From Bolinopsis microptera (taxonomy: Eukaryota; Ctenophora; Tentaculata; Lobata; Bolinopsidae): a DNA stretch of 64,000 nt. Below the pieces are notes generated by a model. The model was not told where the DNA came from and did no database searches. It saw only the letters and a list, made by a program, of their open reading frames with translations. The position numbers and the translations under genes are program-made. Below are positions 1-12,140 of this stretch, one piece after another. The DNA lies in assembly GCF_026151205.1 (NCBI RefSeq), contig NC_087084.1, forward strand, positions 6,069,538 to 6,133,537, read 5' to 3'. Each line of letters opens with the position of its first letter. Position 1 is the first letter of the stretch.

Positions 1-321
1 TCCTAGGCTGAGAGTGTAGCCGGTGTTGCAGATACAAGCAGTGCCGTTAATGTGTACTCGTCCATTCTTGCAAGAGACGTGTTGCGTCTCTGGCGATGCT
101 GCCGTCTGTCCAAAAACTCCTGAGATGATTTGTTTAAATCCTTTAAACTCATCTTCTCGAAAAAGTGATGGCTATTTGGATAATTTGGCTGATAATCACA
201 ACTTGAATCTGTGTGGCACCACAAACAAGCTTTCTTTTCACCTTTTTCCGTTAATCGTACCTGTTGTTAAGATCTGTAGATTTAAGATCGCCACTAGAAG
301 TATCGTTAAAGAAGGCTGCAT
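1..321 (-). CDS. Small half-EGF/TM membrane protein, cluster member 1 (partial)
   Basis: The 3' part is cut off by the window edge. Exon 1 (261-321, 61 nt) encodes a signal peptide, M-Q-P-S-L-T-I-L-L-V then a hydrophobic run ending L-T-T-G. It is followed by a GT donor, a 141-bp phase-1 intron and an AG acceptor. Exon 2 (from 119 down to the edge) reads VFGQTAASPE, then CKNGRVHINGTACICNTGY and SLG, which is the start of the four-cysteine module seen in the other members. The fourth Cys, TM helix and tail lie outside the window. By linker and cysteine spacing it belongs to the subfamily with members 4, 5, 6 and 8. Seen: exon structure and homology to neighbours. Inferred: a surface protein. 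Function unknown. Confidence 0.72.
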
Positions 322-330
322 GGCTGTGAT

Positions 331-811
331 ATTTTGATTGCGGTGATAGAAAATAGAAATCAACTATTCAGCAATGATGGAATTGGAAAAGGTAACAAAC
401 GATAAATAATGATATTATGAGCTTCTTTTAACTTTTCTTAAATCAAAGTGTTGATACTTCCCTGCTTCCCACAAGTATTAAGACTAATATAAACAGTGCA
501 AAATCACGGGAAGACGACGAACACCAAAGACTAAAGGAGTAAAGAATATATGATAGCACATATTATACTTTCTAAGGAAAACCGTTTTAGGTTGTGCGGC
601 ATGTCATCTAGACACATTGATTGTCTGACATTCTCTGCTCTTTTGTACCAGAATTGAATTCCATTAATTTAATCTCCGATAGTGTTGGCCATAATCTCAT
701 CGACTGCAGATGACTCACGATTTCCTGTACAATAGTCTTATTGTAATCCTGCGAACAAACAGCCGTGTAAATCAGGGCGCGGTAAATCGCGGTATTATAA
801 TTTACTGCGTA
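331..811. other. Intergenic, no gene seen
   Basis: This is upstream DNA of cluster member 1. I see no open frame with coding character and no clear repeat; it ends at the terminal repeat of the next element. Confidence 0.5.
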
Positions 812-2190
812 TTACCTTACTCGGGATTATTATGACCGGGATTAAGTGGTGGGTTTAGGGTAATTTCGCCATATTTTTCCCGAACCACATTTTCACCGGT
901 CGTTAATAAACCCGCCTACTCAGCTTTTAGGGTTCCCAAGGGGTATGGGTGCTCATATTTTAATCGTTGTCTTATATTCACTAAAGAAGACTATTGGGAC
1001 ACTTGTTGTAGGTTTTTCGACTTCATTTGGCTAAAATTGCAAAAAATTCACCTTTTTGCCCAATTCTTGTCATATATCCTTATTGTCAAATTTGATTTAA
1101 ATACCTTGGCGGTCCGAAAATATGGCGAAATTGAACAAAAACCGTCACATTTCGGACGTCACAGAAAATAAGGGTGTTTTTCATCATTTTGTTTTCTGAC
1201 ACAAAGGAAATTCAAAATTTTCTAAAAATCGGTAAAATCATGTTGAAACAAAATGAAACTTATAAATCGATTTCTTCATCTTCCTCTAAGGGGTCCGGCT
1301 CGACTCTTTCAGTTTCACTTATTGAGTTTGGTATTAAATTGTTTATCTTGACTTAGTCTCTTATAAGACGTTTATGTTAGCACATAAATGTAATTTATTG
1401 TAAATTTAAAAGGTATTACTTGACATTAAATTCATCATGGAATATTGTGTTTATTTGTCCCACCATCATATCACTAACTTTTCAAGAACAAAATGAATCG
1501 ATGAAGCCACACTAATTGGAATAAGCTAAAAATAATGCGACGGATTCTATTACGACGACCGAAATTTTGGCGGTCCGAAAATATGGCGAAATTTCGGGAA
1601 AACCGTCGCATTTCGTACGTTATGAAAAAGTCTTGTAAGGTAGGCCAATTTTTAATTTCTTAGGTATTGACTATCTCTACATAATGAAATAGGACTCAAA
1701 GTAAAAGTAACAGTTAAATTAAAACTTGAATTAATTAAAACTGATGAAAGGGATAATCCAGATGAAGATAACGAAGATGATTACAACTTATTGGAAGACT
1801 AAACAGCTCTCCCTTTATCTTAATATCGATCTGGTTGTTACGCTTCAAATGTTAAAAATTATTTTCCATATAGTTTGATTAACCACGAGTCATTATTTCT
1901 GTCTACGTTCAACAATTATTGATAATTCGACTTGTTTCACAAGTTTTAACAATGCGAAAATTTCGAAATAAAAAATTTCTAAATAAAAAATTTCTAAATA
2001 AAACTTGCTTATCTCTAATAAGGAAATTTACATCTGAGACAAAATTTTTGAATCTAAAATTGAAAGGTTGGACACCGGTAAAATGGCGACCGGGAAAATG
2101 TGGTGGGTTTTGAGCAATTTCGCCATATTTTCCCGAACCATATTTTAACCGGTCGTTAATAAACCCGTCGTAATAATCCCGAGTAAGGTA
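812..2190. mobile_element. Non-autonomous DNA element with inverted ends
   Basis: The left end reads TTACCTTACTCGGGATTATT. The right end is its reverse complement (TAATAATCCCGAGTAAGGTA). Just inside both ends lies a related block with the motifs TTTCGCCATATTTT, CCCGAACCA and ACCGGTCGTTAATAAACCCG. A second internal direct repeat (GGCGGTCCGAAAATATGGCG and following bases) occurs near 1108-1164 and 1568-1624. No transposase frame is visible, so it would need an enzyme supplied elsewhere. Superfamily unknown; I did not find a convincing target-site duplication. Confidence 0.6.
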
Positions 2191-2928
2191 GACATTTCTG
2201 ATCAATTACTCACTTTTACTGAAATAGTCCACTGTTTTAAAAGTTTAAAGAAAGTCAACAAACCGAAGCATCAGCATAGATAATTATTTTCTATATTGAA
2301 AGTTATATAATTCGTCAAGGCGGCCGAGGCTTGCAGTATTTGTTCAGTAATAAGTGGAATTTTTAGCACAAAAACATTCCATTCATTGTTCATCTTGGTA
2401 TTAATAAAAACCGTCATTTACTCTCATTGGTATGATTTTTTAGTTAGCTATCTATGATCTATGATCGACCAGTGAAATGCCGAGCTTTTCAAGAAACTTT
2501 ACTCATATATTTCGAACTTACACATTTATTCTCTAAGAAGTAAAAATACGTTATATAGTTATATCACGCATGTATTACTTATATTCAATATAAAAATCCA
2601 TCCCAAGATCCCTTCATTTATTAAAATGTAATATGTACACAATATTAATAATATAGAACAAATGAAACAAAGTTCAAATGGCAAGTTCTACTTCAAGTTT
2701 CATACTATAGCAATTAAACTAAAGCAATTGTCAATATTAATAATGTATTTATCTTAACCTGAAGTTCGATAAGATATTATGATGTTTTATCGAAAACTCT
2801 TCGAAATGCTTTGATTCATAGCAGTATCAGCAATATTAACCGTCAACATTTCAAAGAAACAGATACAAAATGTTTCGAACTAAAACCTTGTATATTGAGG
2901 TATTTAAGTTATATATACGTATGTGAGG
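2191..2928. other. AT-rich spacer, no gene seen
   Basis: Low-complexity AT-rich sequence between the inverted-end element and a minisatellite. Only short chance frames are present. Confidence 0.5.
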
Positions 2929-3032
2929 TATTTGAGGTATACGTATGTGAGGTATTTGAGGTATTTGAGGTATACGTATCATGTGGGGTATTTGAGGTAT
3001 ACGTATGTGAGGTATTTGAGGTATTTGAGTTT
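2929..3032. repeat. Minisatellite, GAGGTATTT/ATACGTATGT units
   Basis: Tandem copies of GAGGTATTT and GAGGTATACGTATGT-type units. Translated frames across it are repetitive and are not taken as genes. Confidence 0.8.
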
Positions 3033-3424
3033 TGATAGTGCTCCTTAATGACTTCAACATTATGCAACATTTGTTTCTCTTATCTTATCTTTCCCTGCAG
3101 ATTATTGAGTGTTTTTAATCAGATAGTTTTTGAGTTGTCATCTCATCAACACATGCACCCTTCTTAAGAGGAATTGTACAAGATTCAGCTTCAAGATCAC
3201 AAACACTAGTTTTCAGCCACGGACAGAGCATTTCCTTACTCACTTATCACTATCCAAATTAGAAGATATCACTAACATCACTGATTCCAGCATACCACGA
3301 CAAATGTCTCCTACAATACTATCCATATCTTTCATCACTTGTAGTAAACCTTAACTGTTAATCTCACCATCCACCTTCAGCTCATATTTCCTCACACTAG
3401 ACAGCGATTCTCCGTTTTAACCGG

Positions 3425-4266
3425 TCAATTTGGTGGCATAAGATTCTCAATTCCACCTCTCTTCCTCTCGTGATGCATTATAAGACCAGAGATCACCAGC
3501 AGTGCCACAACTATCACACACACCGAAACGAATATGAAGAAGGCTATTGTCTTGACACATGTTCCCAAGCTCAGATGGTATCCGTCGTCGCACACACAAT
3601 CAGCACCCTTCGCAACGTATCCTTTCTTACATTGGTCCTTCTCCTCCTCTGGTGAACTTTCCTCTTGTCCGTAAACTCCTGATAAAGTGAATATTTATTT
3701 AATATGGTTTATATCTTTTCTACTCATTTTCTAACAGAGTTACCATGTAGATTGTATAAGGTGCGGTGATATTATGTAAATAGTGCGATTCCGCACCTGC
3801 CTAAAACTGTTTTATGTGCGGCAGATTTGGGGGCAAAAAACACCACAACTATGCCGAAAGATTCGCTAAATTTGTAGCCTTTAGGTGCTCTCAGGTTTCG
3901 TCGTTCAACAGCGTACTGTACAGTATATAACATTGGCTTACACCAGTAATTTACAAGGTTACTGTACTATAATTTACACCGAGTTGCCTGACAATTCAAG
4001 ATGTATAATTAATGTAGAATTATCCTCTTAGAAGGTTTTACAATCAGATGGCCTAGATGACTGGGTTTGTTGAGCTGGTGATGAGCATGATTGGGGCAGA
4101 CTATTATTTAAATTAACTTTATAACATTACTAGTTTCAGTTCAGAGGAATAATTTGCTTCAAGTTTCAAGCTAAAATTCCAGATTTGAAATTAAATTAAT
4201 CGTACCTATGGTTAGGATCTGTAGATTTATGATCACCACTATTAGTATCGTTAAAGCAGTCTTCAT
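3425..4266 (-). CDS. Small half-EGF/TM membrane protein, cluster member 2
   Basis: Complete gene of 104 aa. Exon 1 (4206-4266) is 61 nt and encodes the signal peptide MKTALTILIVV...LTIG. Intron 527 bp, phase 1. Exon 2 (3425-3678) gives VYGQ, an acidic linker (EESSPEEEKD), then C-x10-C-x-C-x10-C (CKKGYVAKGADCVCDDGYHL and SLGTC). A TM helix of about 22 residues follows (IAFFIFVSVCVIVVALLVIS), then a short basic tail HHERKRGG...PPN. The start ATG was chosen because all members share this 61-nt exon. The N-terminal half should lie outside the cell and the tail inside. Closest relatives are members 3, 7 and 9 (subfamily with an acidic linker and a tail starting LIMH/RHE). Function unknown; it could be a receptor, a ligand precursor or an adhesion or recognition protein. 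Confidence 0.85.
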
Positions 4267-4446
4267 AGCTGCGATGTATTTGTAACGATTAAAACAAAAC
4301 AACAAGGAATTCAGCAAGGCTGTACCTACTTACTTACTGATGAACATTCTCACAATCAACACTCCTATTGGCAAATAATCCAACAAGTTTCTTTCTATTT
4401 AATATATCTTTGTATAATATAATATGACTTTCATTCCAACAATCAC

Positions 4447-4950
4447 GGTATAGTTACTGGCTAGAAGCCAGAACAGAACTAACCACAGTGTGGTTACTTG
4501 CTACAAGCCATAACAGAACTAACCAGTGTGGTTACTTGCTACAAGCCATAACAGAACTAACCACAGTGTAGTTACTGACTACAAGCCAGAACAGAACTAA
4601 CCATAGCATAGTGTGATTACTGGCTACAAGCTAGAACAGAACTAACCACAGCGAAGCTTTTCAGTACAAGCCAGAACAGAACTAACCACAGTGTGGTTAC
4701 TGGCTACAAGCCAGAACAGAACTAACCACAGTGTGGTTACTGGCTACAAGCCAGAACAGAACTAACAACAGTGTTGTTACTGGCTACAAGCCAGAACAGA
4801 ACTAACAACAGTGTTGTTACTTGCTACAAGTCAGAACAGAACTAACAACAGCGAAGCTATTCAGTACAAGCCAGAACAGAACTAACCACAGTGTGGTTAC
4901 TGGCTACAAGCCATGACAGAACTAACCACAGCGAAGCTATTCAGTACAAG
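4447..4950. repeat. 40-bp minisatellite with internal hairpin
   Basis: About a dozen copies of a roughly 40-bp unit containing GGCTACAAGCCAGAACAGAA and AACCACAGTGTGGTT. The second block is itself a palindrome. Units vary (some carry AGCGAAGC), so the array is not freshly amplified. It lies upstream of member 2. Confidence 0.9.
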
Positions 4951-5149
4951 CACATACGGACAATGTAAAGTTGTGAATGACACCCCATCGATTAACACCC
5001 CAGAGTATAGGATATAAAAGTGTGCTATAATAGCATACACTTTCACACTGTTAACAACATTACCCTCGCAAAGGGAGCTCCGGTTTTGATAACAGGTTTT
5101 AAGTATAGCACTAGTACTGCAGTACGTGCCTTGACTGTTTAACATTGTG

Positions 5150-6179
5150 CGCTTACACTTTGTAGTAATCCAACAAAACTATAAGCATTTTGTTTTTACA
5201 ATGAGATTGAATTGAATTATATTCTATTTTATATCTAGTGTCATGGGAGCCATTTCGCTGTAGCAGGACTCCAAAATCACAGAGCTATCGAGACTTTGTA
5301 GACACACACAAACGGGTAGAACAAAATACGGATATCATCATTAACAACGTTAACATTAGCTATCACGAGCAGGTAATTGAGAGTGCGGCGTATTACATGC
5401 TATAAACTTCAGGAGACCAGACCAACTACAAGCAAGACATTATATATAACTATATATACACTGTCTAATATGGTATAATAGGCAATTATAAAGGATGGCT
5501 GACATTTGGCCTAGATATGGCTTACAATATGTCTAATATATATGCTTATATGCGCGCAGTGTCCGTAGAACGCCTTTAAAGTAAAGGTGAACTAAGAGAC
5601 ATGGATTTTATTTAGATATTGCTGTGCCACAAGGATATATTTTAGAATTTATTTTGGGACCGCTGCTCTTTTTTTACACGTGATCTGGAATCGATCGTTA
5701 CTAAAAAATATTTTTCTTAGAAATTAAACAGTAGATTAGCATAAACTTCTTAATAATAATAAAACCAAAACTTAATAAAACGAAAACGACTTGTGATCAA
5801 CAAGTATTGCATACCTATTTGCGCACGTCACATTTAGTCATGTAATAATTGTCGGAGATTTTAATTGAAGTTAAACTAGCTTTGGCTGAAAAGTTTGAGA
5901 CAAAAGAGAAATTTTCCGAAGCAGATTAGTTTGTAACGTGTGCATTTAATAATTAACGTTAAAATAGAAATCAATTAGGTTTAAGATAAAATTAAAAACA
6001 TTATTCTTGCCACATGTCCCTTCCTGCGCGCGCGAGGAAAATCAGAAAATCGGCAACGGTCCCAACACTACTAAACCACAAACATATACCTGCTCATCGA
6101 AAAAGCAGCCGCGTGAATCGTGATCGAACTCATGGTAATTGATGACTGTAGGACTGGAATGTGGTTGTTTTTAGGAGAA
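5150..6179. other. Intergenic AT-rich DNA, no gene seen
   Basis: No coding frame or recognisable repeat apart from AT-rich runs. Confidence 0.45.
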
Positions 6180-6189
6180 GGAAAATTTG

Positions 6190-6860
6190 AGAGGACTGGG
6201 AACTGATAGTTTTTAGGAGTAGTTGTAGTTCGCTGCTGAACTGGATGGTTTTTAGGAGTAGTTGTAGTTCGCTGCTGCACTAGATGGTTTTTAGGAGTAG
6301 TTGTAGTTCGCTGCTGCACTGATAGTTTTTAGGAGTAGTTGTACTTGTAGTTCGCTGCTGCACTGGATGGTTTTTAGGAGTAGTTGTAGTTCGCTGCTGC
6401 ACTGGATGGTTTTTAGGAGTAGTTGTAGTTCGCTACTGCACTGGATGTTGTTAAGGAGTAGTTGTAGTTCGCTGCTGCACTGGATGGTTTTTAGGAGTAG
6501 TAGTAGTTCGCTGCTGCACTGATAGTTTTTAGGAGTAGTTGTAGTTCGCTGCTGCATTAGATGGTTTTTAGGAGTAGTTGTAGTTCGCTGCTGCACTGGA
6601 TGTTTTAAGGAGTAGTTGTAGTTCGCTGCTGCACTGATAGTTTTTAGGAGTAGTTGTAGTTCGCTGCTGCACGGATAGTTTTTAGGAGTAGTTGTAGTTC
6701 GCTGCTGCACTGGATGTTTTCGGGAGTAGTTGTAGTTCGCTGCTTCACTGGATGGTTTTTAGGAGTAGTTGTAGTTCGCTGCTGCACTAGATGGTTTTTA
6801 GGAGTAGTTGTAGTTCGCTGCTGCACTGGATGGTTTTTAGGAGTAGTTGTAGTTCGCTGC
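6190..6860. repeat. 39-bp minisatellite
   Basis: About 16-17 copies of a unit of roughly 39 bp with the core TTTTTAGGAGTAGTTGTAGT and TCGCTGCTGCACTGGATG, with small indels that shift its reading frame. Three open frames on the minus strand are only translations of the repeat and are not called as genes. Confidence 0.92.
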
Positions 6861-7090
6861 TGGCAGGTCTCATCATGAGTTGTTCTTGCTTCCTTAGCTT
6901 GTGGTAATTGGTTGATATCAGTATCAGTGTTTGGGTGCTTCTAGTAGTAGTGGATGTTTGCAAGGCTATACTAATGGGTTGTTTTTCTGATTAACAGGGT
7001 GCTGACAATAAGATTAGAGTTGGTCGTTTTTAGGACTTAGTTAGTAGATATATACAGATATCAAGAGAATAGAGGCTGAATAGTTGTTTT

Positions 7091-9447
7091 GAGGAAGTAG
7101 CGGGTGGCTCCGATCATTATTTGGTACGGGGTCAATTTAGAGTCAAACTTATGGCAGTTCAAAAAATGAACGCCTCTCGTAGGATATCTCCAGCAATTGA
7201 GAATCTTAGAGATCAGTCCAAGGTTGAAGAGTACTGCATTGCTCTTCAAAATCGTTTTAGCTGCCTACCAATGGAGGAGAATCTTGATGGAGAATGGACA
7301 TTAGTTAAGGATACTATTAAAGAAGTGTCTATGGAGGTACTGGGTGAGCGCCCCCGGCGCAGAAGGCAACAGCATTTGTCTCAGGAGACAAAAAGCCTTA
7401 TTGCAGAACGCAGTAAGATTAAACAGATGGCGCCTAGTGACAACAACAATAGGAGTGAGTATTCTCGGGCCAACAAACTTGTCAAAAAGAGCTGCAGGAA
7501 AGACGACGAGAATTGGGCTCTTAGAGTTGCAGCAGATCTGGAAACAGCTGCTGTCCATGGCCGGCAAAGGGAAGTCTGGCAACGGATAAAAACACTGTCC
7601 GGTAAGAAGAATCGAAAATCAACTGCTGTTAGAGACAAATCCGGGAAGTTGATTGCTGATCCCTCTGCTCAGAGAGAGAGATGGGGAGAACATTTTTCGG
7701 AGCTATTAAACCCTCCTCCCACGAATGCGGATATGTCTGACCTGGACCAACTTGAAGTGGTTCCATGCTTTCCCTATCTTGGTGATGGTGATGGTCCCCC
7801 CACTAGACTTGAGATTTTAAACTGTCTCAAAAAATTGAAGAACCACAAAAGTGCTGGGATTGACGAAATCTCTAATGAGCAGTTAAAGTATGGGGCAAGT
7901 GGTCTTGTGGATAGGATGGAGAAATTGTTCTCTAAAGTTTGGAATTCAGAAGCAGTGCCTGACGACTGGTTGAAAGGCATCGTGATAATTGTACCAAAGA
8001 AGGGTGATACCTCTCATTGCTCCAATAATAGGGGGATCACTCTAAGATCTACAGCATCTAAACTGTATCAAATCATCATATTACAACGCATGAGTGACGG
8101 TTTAGAAAGTTTGCTACGAGACAATCAGTGTGGGTTTAGAAAGAACAGATCATGCATTGATCAGATTTATTCACTCCGCACTATTATACATAACTGCATT
8201 GAATATAATCTCCCCCTGTATGTAAATTTTGTGGACTTCAAAGCAGCTTTTGATTCCATCGACAGGAATTATATTTGGAAAGCTTTCAGTCATTATGGCC
8301 TGCCATGTAAATACATTCGAATAATACAGGCATTCTTTAATGGAACTGTTAGTGCTGTTAGACACAATCGTGAACTATCAGAATGGTTTGAAGTAAGTTC
8401 AGGCAGTGGCCAAGGAGACATTCAGGGTCCCCCACTTTTTAATGTCTGCCTCAATGTGGCTGCTGAGAGAACAGAAAGCAACAAAGTGGTGTCCCACGGA
8501 GCGGTTCTTCAAAGATCTATCAGTCCGCTTGTTGGTGATATCACTGTGTTAGATACAGATTATGCAGATGACATGGCTGTACTGGATAACAGCGAGGAAG
8601 GTCTTCAAGAAACAACTGACCTTTTGTGTATGTATGGTGCCCAGGGAGGTCTTAGAATCAATGGTAAAAAGACTGAGGCTATGGTCATTGGTTAAGCAAC
8701 CTCTCAACGGCCATACACGAAAGAAGCCACAGTGAACATCACTGTTGAAGACACGCCAGTGCAGCAAGTTAGTGACTTTACGTACTTAGGTACAATTATT
8801 TCCAGCGACGGTACTATCGACCGTGAGCTGTCAGCTAGGATTCAGAAAGCTTCCGGAGCCTTCAATCAACTGAGTAATATATGGAAAAACCGCAACATCC
8901 AGTCTTATACAAAGATCAGGATTTATAAGGCAGCGGTTTTGACAATATTGTTATATGGTAGTGAGGTTTGGAACACAACAAAAAAGCAGCTACATCGCTT
9001 TGAGGTGTTCCATCAGCGTTGCTTGGGGAGAATACTTAGGATAAGATGGCTTGATCGGGTTAGAAACACTGAAGTGCTGGAGCGTGCAAAGATAAATCCA
9101 GTAGAGACGTACATAGGAGCAAACCGCCTGCGTTGGTTTGGCCATGTCACCAGAATGCCAGACACTAGGCTTCCTAAGTACCTGCTTAACTGGACCCCTG
9201 CCCATGGGAGAAGATCTAGGGGCCGTCCAAGAAAGAACTGGAGGAAATGTTTGCTGGAAGATGCTGCAGCGTTTACAGGAAACACTGACATAGACCTAGA
9301 AGGAGCGAGCGAGATGGCTAGTGACCGCAAACTTTGGAGGGAGATGATACGTCACAAACGGGAGTTCATTGGTGCAGGCCACTCGAATGATTGAGGAGAC
9401 CTAATCAAGTACAAGTACAAGTAGTGCGGGTGTTAAGGTGTTTTCAG
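7091..9447 (+). mobile_element. 5'-truncated RTE-like LINE with flanking 18-bp repeat
   Basis: The insertion is bounded by the 18-mer GGCTGAATAGTTGTTTTG at 7074-7091 and 9448-9465, read as a target-site duplication. Inside lie only the last residues of an endonuclease domain (GGSDHYLV, containing the usual SDH motif), then the reverse transcriptase and C-terminal region. A short tail of (ACAAGT)n-like repeats is followed by about 25 bp before the duplication. Loss of the 5' part with intact flanks is typical of target-primed reverse transcription. The copy looks fairly young because one stop codon is its only obvious break. Confidence 0.85.
7100..9394 (+). pseudogene. RTE-like reverse transcriptase ORF, one in-frame stop
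   Basis: The frame runs from the end of the endonuclease domain through a linker to the RT domain. RT motifs seen: DEISNEQLKYG, KGIVIIVPKKGDTSHCSNNR, QCGFRKNRSC (finger), the motif A region VNFVDFKAAFDSID, GSGQGDIQGPPLFN (motif B), and the catalytic TDYADDMAVL (motif C). The C-terminal part has the usual LINE tail motifs YLGTIISSDG, NRLRWFGHVTRMP and RRSRGRPRKNW. A TAA at 8693-8695 interrupts the frame between the RT and C-terminal parts; the same frame resumes at once and continues to 9394. Known of the family: RT copies element RNA at a nicked target. The missing endonuclease and the stop make this copy inactive. RTE clade is my best call; a sister clade is possible. Confidence 0.88.
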
Positions 9448-9465
9448 GGCTGAATAGTTGTTTTG

Positions 9466-10479
9466 GGGTAAGTGGATTAGATCTTAAGATCATGTTCCCA
9501 GAACTTCCCATGGCAGTATGGAGTTTTTTTAATGCAGTTGACATATCACTTGTATGCAGAAGCCCTCGCCATCAGACAGTTTCATTGAAAAACATGTGAC
9601 CCAGAGACGGATAGTGGTCTGCCATCTCCTCTTCTCTATTTACACACCTTTCTCAAGAAGCAAAACTTTATCCCCTCTCAGCTCACTAACTGGGAAGTGG
9701 TGGTCATGATTACACAATATGTTATTTTCAATTAATGCAAACTGGTAGGTGCTTTAACACAGTTTCTTATCGTAGAATTGAGGAGACCATGACGAATTGA
9801 TTCAGACTCTTCGGACCTTTGTCTCTGAGTATTTTATTTAGTTATTATTTCACCAATACTTCTGGTGAAGGTAAGCGAGCTGAATGATGGCTCACAAGCC
9901 TAGAATATAAACTAGGTTGATAAGTTTTCAAATAATTTAGGATGAATTGTGTTTATAAGGGTCAGAACTATTAACAATTAAGTCATTTAAGACTCAGTTA
10001 TTGTGTCTAAGATTGTACAAATGCATTTAATAGTGAAAATATAATGTAAAATCTTCCCCAAAAACAACGATACATTTTGATTTATGAGTTTAAACGGGGT
10101 TAAAATCCCCCATCCAATATATAAACATTAAGTAATAAAGCTTAAATTGAAGTTTATTCAATGTTTCTTGATGTCTAACAGTGCTTGTCCGTGTTGTCCG
10201 TGACGGAAACTGATTCGTTGATCGCAGCCATGTGCCAGAAACTATTTGGTTCACCACCTAGTTTATACTTTACTATAGCTTAATAGTAGTTTACTCCAGT
10301 ATCCCTGGATCTATAGGGCATGTTATACTTATAGTATGCCAAATAACCTTCCCAAAATGTTTACTAATCACAGTTAAGGTTCGCACCTAAACCAATATAT
10401 ATCTTTTTTAGGTGGTAAATTGTAGCTTGTTTGGTCCTCTATCTTGAAACACAAGAAATCTGAAAGTAACAGAACCTCT
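9466..10479. other. Intergenic, no gene seen
   Basis: DNA between the LINE and cluster member 3. No coding frame recognised. Confidence 0.45.
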
Positions 10480-11087
10480 TCAACATTTCGAATTTGATCG
10501 ATTTTTGATTGATCGACATTTCCCCCGTTCTAAATGCATTATAAGACCAGAAAGTAGAAGCAATGCTACCACTACCACACAAACTAAAATGAATATAATG
10601 AAACAGATTGTATTGACACATTTTCCTAAGCTCCGGTGATAGCCGGTGTCACAGATGCTGCATCCTGAGTCAGTGCCGTTTTTTACGTATCCATTTTTTA
10701 CGTATTCGTTTTTTACGTATCCTTTCTTGCATGGATTTTTAATGCATTCAGTGCCGTTTTTTATGTATCCTTTAAGTTTCTTGCATGGATTATCTTCTAA
10801 TTCTTCTTCCTCTGATGAACCTAAAACTCCTGAGTGGAAACAGTTTTAATCCTTTGTAAACAATAATTGTTCTAATGATGAATTATTTGGTAAAGTTGAT
10901 AACTGCAACTTGACTCTGTTTAGGCAACAAAAAAGATTGTTCGGGATGTTCTGCAGGGAAGGCTTTGTTTCAAAGTTTAAAATCCTCATGTTCAATTAGC
11001 GACCCTTTATTAATCAATAATCATACCTGTTGTTATGATCTGTAGATAGATAATTACCACTATTAGTATCGTGACAGCAGACTGCAT
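10480..11087 (-). CDS. Half-EGF/TM membrane protein, cluster member 3 (expanded ectodomain)
   Basis: Complete, 136 aa. Exon 1 (11027-11087, 61 nt) is a signal peptide (MQSAVTILIVV...ITTG). Intron 197 bp, phase 1. Exon 2 (10480-10829) has VLGSSEEEELEDNP, then a first half-module CKKLKGYIKNGTEC joined to a second, CKKGYVKN. An EYVKN-GYVKN insertion follows, then GTDSGCSIC, DTGYHRSLGKC, a TM helix (IFILVCVVVVALLLLSG) and a basic, serine-rich tail ending SKC. The ectodomain thus has the front half of the cysteine module duplicated, plus a small KNGY/KNEY repeat expansion, giving seven cysteines instead of four. Closest relative: member 9. Likely surface protein, role unknown. Confidence 0.83.
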
Positions 11088-11125
11088 GACTTTGATGTTT
11101 TTTGCAACGATTAAAACAACAAAAA

Positions 11126-11416
11126 CAAAAATACTGAACTTGCTGAAGAAAAAGTGATATTTACTACAATGATAAAACAAATCAACGAAGCAGTCAATGA
11201 TACTGAATTTGCTGAAGAAAAAGTGATATTCACTACAATGATAAAACAAATCAACGAAGCAGTCAATGATACTGAACTTGTTGAAGAAAAAGTGATATTC
11301 ACTACAATGATAAAACAAATCAACGAAGCAGTCAATGATACTGAACTTGCTGAAGAAAAAGTGATATTCACTACAATGATAAAACAAATCAACGAAGCAG
11401 TCAATAATACTGAACT
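11126..11416. repeat. 69-bp tandem repeat, four copies
   Basis: Four near-identical units with the core GAAGAAAAAGTGATATTCAC and AATCAACGAAGCAGTCAATG. Because 69 is a multiple of three, every frame stays open. I take these frames as by-products rather than genes: there is no start context, no homology, and both strands are open. Confidence 0.9.
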
Positions 11417-11665
11417 TCCGGGTACCGGGTCAAGATATCAGTCAGCTTTAAATTAAATGATGCGATTAAATAATCTAATACAAGACACTAGTATGTCAAG
11501 GTCAAAATAAATACAAAACCTCTAAGTGTGGTTAATCATTTAATTAGGTAATGTAAGACAAGCCTGCTAATGTGTCTCTTCTTACAGTGTAACTTTACCA
11601 GAACCACAGTGTAACTCACTAAAAGCACCAACAAATAAAGATAATGGTACATTAATGTAATACAC

Positions 11666-12140
11666 ATGAGCACTGAACAGTGTCCAGTACGACAGCACAT
11701 ATGCACTGAACAGTGTCCAGTACGACAGCACATATGCACTGAACAGTGTCCAGTACGACAGCACATATGCACTGAACAGTGTCCAGTACGACAGCACATA
11801 TGCACTGAACAGTGTCCAGTACGACAGCACATATGCACTGAACAGTGTCCAGTACGACAGCACATGTGCACTGAACAGTGTCCAGTACGACAGCACATAT
11901 GCACTGAACAGTGTCCAGTACGACAGCACATGTGCACTGAACAGTGTCCAGTACGAGAGCACATATGCACTGAACAGTGTCCAGTAAACAGTATACAAAT
12001 AAAGATAACTCCTGATCCTGGTACGACAGCACATATGCACTGAACAGTATCCAGTACGACAGCACATATGCACTGAACAGTGTGCAGTGAACAGTGTACA
12101 AATAAAGATAACTCCTGGTACGACAGCACATGTGCACTGC
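11666..12140. repeat. 33-bp tandem repeat array
   Basis: Ten-plus copies of a 33-bp unit (core TGCACTGAACAGTGTCCAGT and ACGACAGCACATA) with two interruptions carrying ATAAAGATAACTCCTG. The unit contains the near-palindrome CACTGAACAGTG. Since 33 is a multiple of three, long frames are open on both strands and are not taken as genes. Confidence 0.92.

Noticed and set aside
6071-6826. Long minus-strand frames with QQRTTTTPKN repeats
   Set aside because: Frames arise from a 39-bp minisatellite whose indels shift the frame. No start context, splice sites or homology.
7301-9330. Minus-strand frames opposite the LINE reverse transcriptase
   Set aside because: Shadows of the coding strand, which has clear RT motifs.
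11666-12140. CRISPR-like array
   Set aside because: Repeats are directly adjacent without unique spacers, and the sequence is eukaryotic.
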